Part shown: in pieces, positions 17,232 through 24,778 of the stretch
Layout: each line of letters opens with the position of its first letter
Position numbering within the stretch: the first letter of the stretch is position 1
From: JBFEYJ01 sp041563315
GTDB lineage: Bacteria; Pseudomonadota; Gammaproteobacteria; Thiohalomonadales; Thiohalomonadaceae
Length of the DNA: 64,000 nt
Reading direction: 5' to 3'
Assembly: GCA_041563315.1 (NCBI GenBank)
Contig: JBFFNE010000002.1
Location: 14,290-78,289 of the forward strand
Made by a program: the position numbers and the translations under genes
The notes under the pieces: model-generated
Databases searched by the model: none
What the model was told of the DNA's origin: nothing
Seen by the model: the letters and a program-made list of their open reading frames with translations, nothing else

Positions 17232-18506
17232 CTAGAACGGATATACTTGCCGGCCCTCGAGCAGGGTATGGCTGACCCGCCCTTGCATCTCCCATCCCAG
17301 GAAAGGGGTGTTCTTTCCTGTGGAGACCAGGTTGTGTTCCGTTACCTCCCAGCGGTGTTCAGGGTCGACGATACAGATATCGGCGAGTGCTCCGGGACTC
17401 AGCGTACCCGCCTCGATTCCGAGGATCTGCGCCGGCCCCCAAGTGATACGGGAGATCGCGTCACTCAGGCTGATCACACCCTCTTCGACCAGACGCAGCG
17501 TCAGGGGAAGCAGGGTTTCCAGCGCGCTGATTCCTGGTTCAGTGGCGGCGAAGGGGGCGAGTTTGGCGTCGCGGTCATGGGGTTGGTGATCGGAGCAGAC
17601 GGCACTGATTATGCCCTCGGCCACGGCTTCACGCAGGCTATCGCGATCGCGCTGGCTTCGTAGCGGCGGTCGGACATGGCAGAGGCTGTTGAAATCGCCG
17701 ATATCTAGGTCCGTAAGATAGAGTTGGTGGGCGCTTACGTCCGCACTGACATTCAGTCCTCTGCCTTTTGCCTCAGCGATCAAGGCGATGGATCGGGCAC
17801 TGGATAACTGGCTGAAATGGGCACGTACCCCCGCTTGTTCGATCAAAATCAGATCACGACTGAGTGCGATCACTTCGGCGCATTCGGGGATGCCGGCGAG
17901 GCCAAGTCGGGTGCTCAGTTCTCCTTCGTGAACACAGCCATCGGCGGCAAGCCAGGGGTCCTCGGCGTTGACGAAAACGGTCAATCCGAGGGTAGCGGCA
18001 TACTCCAGCGCGCGACGGTGTACCAGTGTGCTGGTGATGGGGCGGTGGGCGTTGCCCATGACCCGGCAGCCTGCGGTATGCAGTGCCTGCATCGATGCCA
18101 GATGCTCCCCCCCCAGGCCTTGTGTCAGCGCACCAATGGGCAGTACGCGAGCCTTGCCCGAGGCCTCTGCCCGGTGGGCAATTTGTGCGGCAACGGCGGG
18201 GTTGTCGATAACCGGATTGGTGTCCGGTGGGCAGCACAGGGTCGTTATACCGGCGGCAGCAGCAGCAGCGGTCTCGCTGGCAATGGTGCCCTTGTGTTTT
18301 TGCCCGGGTTCGCGCAGGCGAGCTTGCAGATCCACCAGGCCCGGCAGGATCCATTTCCCGCGGGCATCGATTTGCTGCTCTGCTGTAAAATCGAGAGGCG
18401 CCTCGCCAATGGAGGCAATACGCCCTTGGTGTATGTAAAGATCGCAGATGGCATCGAGCCCGTTGGCGGGGTCAATGATGCGTCCGCCGCGGATGACTGT
18501 TCCCAT
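17232..18506 (-). CDS. Dihydroorotase-like protein PyrC' lacking metal ligands
   Basis: 424 residues, class I dihydroorotase/allantoinase fold (PGLVDL start of the barrel, C-terminal SPGALADICIVDP). The usual zinc motif HxH in DLHxHLREPG is QAR here (61-63, DLQARLREPG). The second ligand His of the H-x-x-H-like strand is Gln (H230-F-S-Q233). The usual DDG metal-bridging segment is replaced by MGNAHRPI. Only SDHQPH is preserved. This matches the non-catalytic dihydroorotase known from Pseudomonas, which is needed to assemble aspartate transcarbamoylase. It begins two bases after pyrB ends. An active dihydroorotase must be encoded elsewhere. Confidence 0.9.
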   Translation of the reverse strand: MGTVIRGGRIIDPANGLDAICDLYIHQGRIASIGEAPLDFTAEQQIDARGKWILPGLVDLQARLREPGQKHKGTIASETAAAAAAGITTLCCPPDTNPVIDNPAVAAQIAHRAEASGKARVLPIGALTQGLGGEHLASMQALHTAGCRVMGNAHRPITSTLVHRRALEYAATLGLTVFVNAEDPWLAADGCVHEGELSTRLGLAGIPECAEVIALSRDLILIEQAGVRAHFSQLSSARSIALIAEAKGRGLNVSADVSAHQLYLTDLDIGDFNSLCHVRPPLRSQRDRDSLREAVAEGIISAVCSDHQPHDRDAKLAPFAATEPGISALETLLPLTLRLVEEGVISLSDAISRITWGPAQILGIEAGTLSPGALADICIVDPEHRWEVTEHNLVSTGKNTPFLGWEMQGRVSHTLLEGRQVYPF

Positions 18507-18508
18507 GA

Positions 18509-19495
18509 TTACTGCTCCTCCCCGCCGCTCTCGGTACCGGGCTGACGCCCGAGCACCATGCTCATTACCGCCATTCGAATAGCCAGACCGTTGCTGACCT
18601 GCTCCAGGATTACCGACTGCGGTCCGTCTGCCACGCTTGAGGCGATTTCAACACCACGGTTGATGGGGCCGGGATGCATGACAATGGCGTCAGGCTTGGC
18701 AACGGCTAGTTTTTCCTCGGTTAGTCCATAGCGCTGGAAGTATTCTCCCTCACTCGGTAGCAGGGCTCCCTGCATCCGCTCTTTTTGCAGTCGCAGCATG
18801 ATCACCACATCAACATCTTCCAGCCCCTGTTGCATGTCGTGAAAAATATGCACGCCCATATTGGCGACGGCTTTCGGGATTAAGGTCTTGGGCCCGATTC
18901 CCCGTAGTTCGCCGACGCCAAGGGTGTTGAGGGCGTGGATTTGTGAGCGGGCCACCCGTGAGTGCAGGATGTCGCCGACAATCGCGACTTTGAGGTGCTG
19001 GAATTCCTGCTTGTGACGGCGGATAGTGAACATATCCAGCAATGCCTGAGTGGGGTGGGCATGGCGCCCGTCACCGGCATTGATCACACTAACGTGAGGA
19101 GCCACATGTTTGGCGATAAAATTGGCTGCGCCACTCTCGGCATGGCGTACCACGAACAAATCACAGTGCATTGCCTCGAGATTGTGCAGCATATCGAGCA
19201 GACTCTCGCCCTTGCTGGTAGCTGAGGTGGCGATGTTGATACTCTGCACGTCGGCCGACAACCGGTTGGCGGCCAGTTCAAATGTGGTTCGGGTGCGTGT
19301 GCTGGTTTCAAAGAACAGGTTGATGATGGTTTTGCCACGCAGCAGCGGTACCTTTTTCACGCTCTGACCACCTACGGTGGCGAAGGACTCAGCCAGGTCG
19401 AGAATTTCGGTCAAGTGCTGTTTTTTAAGCCCCTCTATGGTGAGGAGGTGGCGTAGCTTGCCATGGGTATCCAGTTGCAGGTTATTGTTAGTCAT
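18509..19495 (-). CDS. pyrB: Aspartate carbamoyltransferase catalytic chain
   Basis: 328 residues. Condenses aspartate and carbamoyl phosphate, the committed step of pyrimidine synthesis. The carbamoyl-phosphate loop STRTRTTFELAANRL is at about 60-75, the HPTQALLDMFTI and the C-terminal VMHPGPINRGVEI motifs are intact. No pyrI regulatory gene is adjacent; instead the neighbour is the metal-less dihydroorotase, which fits the class A transcarbamoylase dodecamer of pseudomonads. The N-terminal extension (about 15 residues before LRHLLTIEGL) is also typical of that class, where nucleotide effectors bind. Its start overlaps the end of pyrR by eight bases. Confidence 0.96.
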   Translation of the reverse strand: MTNNNLQLDTHGKLRHLLTIEGLKKQHLTEILDLAESFATVGGQSVKKVPLLRGKTIINLFFETSTRTRTTFELAANRLSADVQSINIATSATSKGESLLDMLHNLEAMHCDLFVVRHAESGAANFIAKHVAPHVSVINAGDGRHAHPTQALLDMFTIRRHKQEFQHLKVAIVGDILHSRVARSQIHALNTLGVGELRGIGPKTLIPKAVANMGVHIFHDMQQGLEDVDVVIMLRLQKERMQGALLPSEGEYFQRYGLTEEKLAVAKPDAIVMHPGPINRGVEIASSVADGPQSVILEQVSNGLAIRMAVMSMVLGRQPGTESGGEEQ

Positions 19496-20003
19496 TGCGG
19501 GTTTGCAGGCTCAGGCTGAGAGGTTCAGGTCCGTTGAGTTTGATCTGTTCATCAGGGCCAAGGTCGAGACGCATGCCGTAGACATCCGCCTGGATGGGGA
19601 GTTCGCGTCCGCTGCGTTCGACCAGTACTGCAAGCAGCACACTGGCGGGACGACCGTAGTCGAAGATTTCGTTCAGTGCGGCGCGCACCGTACGCCCTGA
19701 CTGCAACACATCGTCTACCAGGATAATCGCCTTATCTTCAATGGTGAATGGCAGGTTGGAGGGCTTGACCTGGGGGTGCATCCCGGCGCGGGAAAAATCA
19801 TCACGATAGAAACTGATGTCGAGGGTGCCTAGCGCCTCGCTGATAGCCAGGCGCCGGTGCAGTTCCCTGGCAACCCAGACGCCGCCGGTGTGGATACCGA
19901 TCATGCAGACATCGCTGAGTCCGCGCGCTTGCAGGGTGCTGGCCAGCTGTGCCGACATCTGTTCGAGCAGGAAGCTGACCTCTGGTAGTGTGTTTGCCTT
20001 CAT
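19488..20003 (-). CDS. pyrR: PyrR-type uracil phosphoribosyltransferase / regulator
   Basis: 171 residues, type I phosphoribosyltransferase fold with the PRPP loop AIILVDDVLQSGRTVRAAL at about 93-111 and the IGIHTGGVWVARELHRRL segment. In Gram-positive bacteria PyrR is an RNA-binding attenuator; in gammaproteobacteria it lies upstream of pyrB and has UPRTase activity or an accessory regulatory role. Its start overlaps the ruvX stop by four bases and its end overlaps pyrB, so the genes are translationally coupled. I saw no obvious PyrR-binding attenuator before pyrB, and the overlaps leave no room for one. Confidence 0.94.
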   Translation of the reverse strand: MKANTLPEVSFLLEQMSAQLASTLQARGLSDVCMIGIHTGGVWVARELHRRLAISEALGTLDISFYRDDFSRAGMHPQVKPSNLPFTIEDKAIILVDDVLQSGRTVRAALNEIFDYGRPASVLLAVLVERSGRELPIQADVYGMRLDLGPDEQIKLNGPEPLSLSLQTRND

Positions 20004-20425
20004 GATGATCTGTCCGGTGAGTGTTGTTCCAGCCAGCCCTGCAAGATCAGCTGTGCGGCTACCTTGTCTACATCCGCTTTTTCGTAGCGCCCCTGCGCTG
20101 CCAGCTGGGCCTCCGCTTCGACAGAGCTGAGACGTTCATCCATGGTGTAGACGGGAAGATTGTACCTGCCCCTCAGCCGATTACCAAAACGGCGTGCAAG
20201 ACGGGTGACCTCGTGGTCTGTACCGTCGAGGTTGAGTGGCAGGCCGACCACCAGGGCGGCGGGCTGCCATTCAGTGATCAGTCGGCTGATTGCCTCCCAG
20301 TCAGGAGCACCGTTACGGTTGTTGAGTGTCACTAGGGCGCGGGCGCTGCCAGTCAACTCCTGGCCAATGGCCACGCCAATGCGTTTGCTGCCAAAGTCAA
20401 AGCCGAGGAGAACCCTGGGGCTCAT
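20000..20425 (-). CDS. ruvX: RuvX/YqgF Holliday-junction resolvase-like protein
   Basis: 141 residues, RNase H-like fold. The first strand LLGFDFGSKRIGVAIGQ carries the catalytic Asp, LVVGLPLNLDG and the final MDERLSSVEAEAQL with acidic residues complete the family pattern. It is proposed to resolve Holliday junctions and to take part in 16S rRNA 5' processing; the second role is the better supported in E. coli. It overlaps algH upstream and pyrR downstream by four bases each. Confidence 0.95.
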   Translation of the reverse strand: MSPRVLLGFDFGSKRIGVAIGQELTGSARALVTLNNRNGAPDWEAISRLITEWQPAALVVGLPLNLDGTDHEVTRLARRFGNRLRGRYNLPVYTMDERLSSVEAEAQLAAQGRYEKADVDKVAAQLILQGWLEQHSPDRSS

Positions 20426-20985
20426 GCGTGGCCGAACTCACTGGAGATGAGATTAAGGTCGATCCCGAGCAGCTCGGCCGCGGCGGCCCAGCGCTTTTCC
20501 AGCGGTAGATCAAACAAAATCTCCAGACTAACAGGGCCACTCAGCCAGGTATTTTGTGCAATCTCCTGCTCCAGTTGCCCTGGTCCCCAACCGGCATAGC
20601 CGAGGGCGATAAGGTAGTGTGTGGGGCCCTCTCCATGGGCGATGGCACTCAGGACGTCCCGTGATGTGCTCAGAGCGATTTCTGGACTGAGACTCAGGCT
20701 GGACTGCCAGGCTCCGAGTGGACTGTGGATGACAAAACCCTGCTCGGGATGAACCGGTCCGCCTTCATGGACCGCGACCGAAGTATCGAGATTGCGGCTG
20801 GGCTCAATCGTCATCTGCTGCAGAACATCGGCGAGGGAGATCGCCATCAGCCGGTTAATGATCACACCCATGGCACCCTCCTCGTTGTGCTCGCAAATAT
20901 ACATTACGGTATGACTGAAATTGGGGTCGTCCAATGTCGGCATAGCGATGAGAAAATGGTTGCGAAGTGAGGTTGAGAGGGTCAT
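20422..20985 (-). CDS. algH: AlgH/YqgE (UPF0301) family protein
   Basis: 187 residues from the ATG at 20983-20985 (MTLSTSLRNHFLIAMPTLDDPNF), which gives the usual family length. A TTG at 21025-21027 that overlaps the tonB stop (TTGA) would add 14 residues and is a genuine alternative because it would couple translation. The family pattern HFLIAMP, HTVMYICEHNEEGAMGVIINR, and ALGYAGWGPGQLEQEI is intact. AlgH was named for an effect on alginate in Pseudomonas, but its molecular function is unknown. It lies inside the gshB-to-pyrC' operon. Confidence 0.93.
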   Translation of the reverse strand: MTLSTSLRNHFLIAMPTLDDPNFSHTVMYICEHNEEGAMGVIINRLMAISLADVLQQMTIEPSRNLDTSVAVHEGGPVHPEQGFVIHSPLGAWQSSLSLSPEIALSTSRDVLSAIAHGEGPTHYLIALGYAGWGPGQLEQEIAQNTWLSGPVSLEILFDLPLEKRWAAAAELLGIDLNLISSEFGHA

Positions 20986-21023
20986 AGGGGAAGTATCGGG
21001 TGATGCTGTGCGTGGGGCAAGGT

Positions 21024-21914
21024 TCAATTGCCTGTATGCAGGGAATTGTTGGCATGGAACTGCCAGACACGGGTTATGTGTAATACATCCACCTCTTTGC
21101 GGATCTCTCCGGGAAGGGGGGAGAAGGGGGCGGCCATTTTGACGATGCGAATAGCACCGTCATCGAGGACCTTATGCCCGGATGAGCGTTCAACAGTGAT
21201 GTTGTTGATACTGCCATCGGGGTTGATGGCGACATCCAGCAGCAGGCTGCCGCTGAGTTTCTGACGTTTGGCCTGATCGGGGTAATTGAGATTGCCTATT
21301 CGCTCCACCTTTTGGCGCCAAGCGTCCTGGTAGGCAGCGTAATGCGACTCCCGGGTATTGGCGGAAATATATTTTTCACGAGGCATCTGTGCGTAGGTCT
21401 GTTGCTTTAGCCTAATCTCGGCACTGAGGCGCGCGATCTCGCGACTGCGTGACATCAGTTCGGCGGCACTGGGGGCATCCGGTAGCGGTGGCTGCGCGGG
21501 GTGTTCGGCCTGACTCACCTGATGGGGGCTGTCAAATTCTGTCGTCATCAGTTCGACTTGTTCGGTTACGGGCAGTGGTGGTGGCGCCATCATCGGCAGG
21601 CTCTGTTGCGCGTCACCGTGTTCTTCGGTGGGGATAGGGTTAGCCACAGGGCTGGATGGGCGCATCTTTTCGCTAACATTACCGCCCCCTTTCTGGTTGG
21701 CCTGGGCGAGATAATCGGCCTGATCCGGTGCTTCTTCGCTTTTGCTGTGGACCAGTGTGATCTCCATGGTGAGGGGAAGGTCCCTGGGAAGAAGCCTGTC
21801 TATGTCAAAGCTGACGCCAAGAATGACCAGCGCATGGAAGGCGCCGGCGAGGAACAGGGTTAGCCCGAGGCGATCAGCGGGTGAGACAACAGGCTTGAGG
21901 GAGGGGGTCGACAC
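21024..21914 (-). CDS. tonB: Energy transducer TonB-family protein
   Basis: 296 residues. One N-terminal transmembrane segment (LTLFLAGAFHALVILGVSF), a Pro/Glu/Gln-rich periplasmic stretch at about 55-150, and a C-terminal TonB domain (IGNLNYPDQAKRQKLSGSLLLDVAINPDGSI split over about 205-240, then VLDDGAIRIVKMAAPFSPLP). No exbB or exbD is adjacent. Position next to gshB corresponds to the tonB3-type gene of Pseudomonas, which has been linked to twitching and pilus assembly, so a link to the divergent pil genes is plausible but inferred. The gap to gshB is 94 bases. Confidence 0.92.
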   Translation of the reverse strand: MSTPSLKPVVSPADRLGLTLFLAGAFHALVILGVSFDIDRLLPRDLPLTMEITLVHSKSEEAPDQADYLAQANQKGGGNVSEKMRPSSPVANPIPTEEHGDAQQSLPMMAPPPLPVTEQVELMTTEFDSPHQVSQAEHPAQPPLPDAPSAAELMSRSREIARLSAEIRLKQQTYAQMPREKYISANTRESHYAAYQDAWRQKVERIGNLNYPDQAKRQKLSGSLLLDVAINPDGSINNITVERSSGHKVLDDGAIRIVKMAAPFSPLPGEIRKEVDVLHITRVWQFHANNSLHTGN

Positions 21915-22008
21915 AGACAGATATTATCTCTTCACAATTGAGCTCAAAAGCATTATACCCGGATGCGCTCGGGACGATAAGCACCCGATGGGGAGAGCGG
22001 CCGCTGAC

Positions 22009-22959
22009 TCAGGCCGACAGACGGCGGGCGATGGCTTCCATAAGCTGGCCACCGATGTCCAACCCGTATTGGGCGTCCAGTTCTCGTATGCAAGTGGGAC
22101 TCGTAACATTGATCTCAGTAAGATAGTCGCCAATAACATCAAGACCAACGAAGATGAGTCCTTTTTCTTTCAAGATCGGTGCAACTTGCTTGCAAATCCA
22201 GTAATCACGTTCACTAAGTGGCACCCCGACACCTTGCCCGCCGGCGGCCAGATTACCCCGTAGTTCGCCCTTGGCTGGGATGCGTGCAAGAGCGTAGGGT
22301 ATCGGTTCGCCATCCACAAGGAGAATACGCTTGTCACCAGCGCTGATCTCGGGAATAAAGCGTTGCACCATGGCATATCGGGTGCCGTGCTCGGTAAGGG
22401 TTTCGATGATCACGCTGGTATTGGGGTCGCCGGCACAGAGCTTGAAGATTGATGCTCCTCCCATGCCTTCCAGGGGTTTGATGATGATTTCGCTGTGTTG
22501 TTCAATAAAGTTGCGAATTTGCGCAGCGCGGCGGGTAATCAGTGTAGGAGGGGTGCACTGGGGGAAATGAGAGGTGAAGACCTTCTCGTTAGCATCGCGT
22601 AGACTTTGCGGCCGATTGACAACCAGTGTGCCGCGTTGTTCTGCAAGCTCTAGCAGGTAGGTGGCGTAGATGTATTCCATGTTGAATGGAGGGTCTTTGC
22701 GCATCAGGATTACATCGAGCTGATGCAGCGGGCGCAGGCTACTTTCGTCTGCCTCATACCAGTGACTGGCATCGGCAAATACTTCAATTGGGCGCATCCA
22801 GGCCTGGGCCATGTCATCAGCCAGCAGCAAATCGCCCATTTCCATGTAGTAAAGATCCCAGCCTCGAGATTGGGCAGCGAGCAACATGGCCAGGGTGCTG
22901 TCTTTGTGGTATTTGATTGAGTCAATGGAGTCCATGACGACGCCAAGTGCAATGGGCAT
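22009..22959 (-). CDS. gshB: Glutathione synthetase
   Basis: 316 residues, ATP-grasp ligase joining gamma-glutamylcysteine and glycine. The N-terminal GVVMDSIDSIKYHKDSTLAML, RKDPPFNMEYIYATYLLE, KPLEGMGGASIF (ATP loop) and GLDVIGDYLTEINVTSPT (metal site and glycine site) are all intact. The start region is unusual: a 22-base duplication carries a second copy of the ribosome-binding site and start (see the repeat at 22955-22998). Divergent from pilG, as in Pseudomonas. Confidence 0.97.
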   Translation of the reverse strand: MPIALGVVMDSIDSIKYHKDSTLAMLLAAQSRGWDLYYMEMGDLLLADDMAQAWMRPIEVFADASHWYEADESSLRPLHQLDVILMRKDPPFNMEYIYATYLLELAEQRGTLVVNRPQSLRDANEKVFTSHFPQCTPPTLITRRAAQIRNFIEQHSEIIIKPLEGMGGASIFKLCAGDPNTSVIIETLTEHGTRYAMVQRFIPEISAGDKRILLVDGEPIPYALARIPAKGELRGNLAAGGQGVGVPLSERDYWICKQVAPILKEKGLIFVGLDVIGDYLTEINVTSPTCIRELDAQYGLDIGGQLMEAIARRLSA

Positions 22960-22998
22960 GGTCTTACCTCATTTTAGGCATGGTTTTACCCCATTTAA
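22955..22998 (-). repeat. 22-base tandem duplication of the gshB start region
   Basis: Bases 22955-22976 and 22977-22998 are two adjacent 22-mers differing at a few positions, each carrying GGCATGGT-TTACC-CATTT. On the minus strand each unit reads as an ATGxGGTAA purine-rich site followed by an ATG. The upstream copy gives an ATG at 22979-22981 with only five codons before a stop (M-P-K-M-R), and the downstream copy gives the real gshB start. The result is a tiny leader ORF ending within the gshB ribosome-binding region. Confidence 0.7.
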
Positions 22999-23293
22999 GG
23001 AGTGGCTATCTAACAGCGTAGCGGCTCATTCTGAATAGCAATGCACCCTACTTTAGCAGAAATGTGCCTCTTGCGGCATGGCGCGGCTTGTGGGAGGCCT
23101 GTTCGTGATAGCGCCGGCGCCCATATTTCTGGTATTGTTGCGCCGGTTGCGAGTTATCATGATTCTGCGTGTAATAGCACGAAGTTATGGATTGAAGTTA
23201 AAGAATATGTTAATGATTAACGTTAATTAAGCTTTGTTGTCTTACAAGACGATGAATTCTTCACTGGATTAGAGCAGACAAGTCGGGGGATGC
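22999..23293. promoter_or_regulatory. Divergent gshB/pilG promoter region
   Basis: No gene seen. The left half is mixed composition. From about 23175 to 23235 the sequence is strongly AT-rich with TTAATGATTAACGTTAATTAAGC-like words, including the palindrome-rich stretch TTAACGTTAATTAA around 23217-23230, a good place for the rightward pil promoter. A GGGGGA at 23285-23290 serves the GTG start of pilG. I could not assign exact -35/-10 boxes. Confidence 0.45.
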
Positions 23294-23701
23294 GTGACTA
23301 CCGAAGCGGCGCCAACAGGGTTGCAGGGCCTCAAGGTCATGGTGATTGATGATAGCAAGACGATCCGCCGTACAGCGGAAACTCTGCTGAAAAAAGAAGG
23401 GTGCGAGGTGATTACCGCCAATGACGGTTTCGAGGCCCTTTCCAAGATTGCAGACCATAATCCAAACATTATATTCGTTGACATCATGATGCCGAGGTTG
23501 GATGGCTACCAGACCTGTGCTCTTATCAAGCATAATCAGAAATTTAAAACCACCCCGGTAATCATGTTATCGAGCAAGGATGGGCTGTTTGATCGTGCTC
23601 GTGGTCGTATTGTGGGATCGGAACAGTATCTTACCAAGCCGTTTACCAAAGAAGAGTTGCTGGGTGCTATACAGGATCACGTGCTGAAAAACGCATCCTG
23701 A
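23294..23701 (+). CDS. pilG: Twitching response regulator PilG
   Basis: 135 residues, single receiver domain. The acidic pair is D19-D20 (VMVIDDSKT), the phospho-acceptor is D63 (IIFVDIMMPRLDG), and the conserved Lys is in YLTKPF near the end. The start is GTG after GGGGGA. PilG promotes type IV pilus extension in Pseudomonas, receiving phosphate from ChpA. First gene of the chemosensory operon, 67 bases before pilH. Confidence 0.95.
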   Translation: MTTEAAPTGLQGLKVMVIDDSKTIRRTAETLLKKEGCEVITANDGFEALSKIADHNPNIIFVDIMMPRLDGYQTCALIKHNQKFKTTPVIMLSSKDGLFDRARGRIVGSEQYLTKPFTKEELLGAIQDHVLKNAS

Positions 23702-23768
23702 ACAGGACAAAAAGGCGGAGTGATCCGCATGAAACAATACATATCGAAATACTTGCAGGAGAACAACA

Positions 23769-24134
23769 ATGGCGCAAATCTTGATTGTGGATGACTCACC
23801 GACTGAAATCCATGTTCTATCTACACTGTTGGCAAAGATGGGGCATAGCGTTACTACCGCTGAGAACGGTGAGGCCGGCATTGCCAAGGCCAAGGCAGAA
23901 AAGCCCGATTTGATCCTGATGGATGTGGTTATGCCGGGTATGAATGGGTTCCAGGCAACACGTCAGTTAAGCAAGGATGACGATACCGCTGGAATTCCCA
24001 TCATTATCGTCACCACCAAGGACCAGGAGACTGACCGCGTCTGGGGGTTACGTCAGGGTGCGAAAGATTATCTGACGAAGCCGGTAGAAGAGGCGATGCT
24101 TGTTGAAAAGGTCAGTGCTCTTCTCGGCGGTTAA
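23769..24134 (+). CDS. pilH: Twitching response regulator PilH
   Basis: 121 residues, single receiver domain: acidic pair in LIVDDSPTE, phospho-acceptor D52 (LILMDVVMPGMNGF), and Lys in YLTKPVEEAML. In studied systems PilH opposes PilG or acts as a phosphate sink for the Chp kinase. A GGAG 12 bases before the ATG serves as ribosome-binding site. pilI begins 14 bases downstream. Confidence 0.95.
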   Translation: MAQILIVDDSPTEIHVLSTLLAKMGHSVTTAENGEAGIAKAKAEKPDLILMDVVMPGMNGFQATRQLSKDDDTAGIPIIIVTTKDQETDRVWGLRQGAKDYLTKPVEEAMLVEKVSALLGG

Positions 24135-24148
24135 GAGTTATAGCGGTT

Positions 24149-24691
24149 ATGGCAAAAGGCAATCAGCCCCCTATATTACTGCTCCATCAGATGGCCCAGC
24201 TGGGTCATCAGCATGCGCATAGCCTGCCGCAGCAGCTAGAGGTAAAACGTACTTGGGACGGGGTTGGTTTTAGCATGGGGTCGACGCCAATGGCTGCTCC
24301 GCTGGAACAGGTCAGAGAAATACTGACGCATGTGACCATTACCCGCATACCTGGGGCGAAGGAGTGGGTAAAAGGGGTTTCCAATGTACGAGGGAATCTC
24401 CTGCCGATCCTTGATCTGAAGGGGTTTTTATCGGGTAAACCATCGAAAATGACAAAGCGTAGCCGGATTCTTGTTATACAGCACAAGGGGATCACTGCCG
24501 GTCTCGTCGTCGATGAAGTGCTGGGTATGCGCCATTTCATCACTGATGAATTTAGTAAAGACGTTTCAGCGGCTGACGCCTCCTATCATAAGTTTCTGAA
24601 TGGGAGTTACCGCCAGAGTGGTTTTTGCTGGGTGGTATTTGATATCCATAAACTGGTGGAAACGCCAGAGTTCGAGCAAGTCGCAGCCTGA
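24149..24691 (+). CDS. pilI: PilI, CheW-like coupling protein
   Basis: 180 residues, one CheW domain preceded by a short N-terminal extension. PLEQVREILTHVTITRIPGAKEWVKGVSNVRGNLLPILDLKGFL and AGLVVDEVLGMRHF are the recognisable CheW segments. It should link the receptor PilJ with the kinase ChpA. The start is an ATG in gcggttATGgc with only a weak purine stretch (AAGAG) upstream; the first codons overlap nothing. A second CheW protein (33027-33530) follows chpA. Confidence 0.93.
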   Translation: MAKGNQPPILLLHQMAQLGHQHAHSLPQQLEVKRTWDGVGFSMGSTPMAAPLEQVREILTHVTITRIPGAKEWVKGVSNVRGNLLPILDLKGFLSGKPSKMTKRSRILVIQHKGITAGLVVDEVLGMRHFITDEFSKDVSAADASYHKFLNGSYRQSGFCWVVFDIHKLVETPEFEQVAA

Positions 24692-24778
24692 TAGGCGGCC
24701 ATGTAACGGTCAGTAACCATTGATTTTAATCCAAGCGAAAAATTCTAGCATTAGGGAAAAGAGGTAGGAGCCGAGAAA

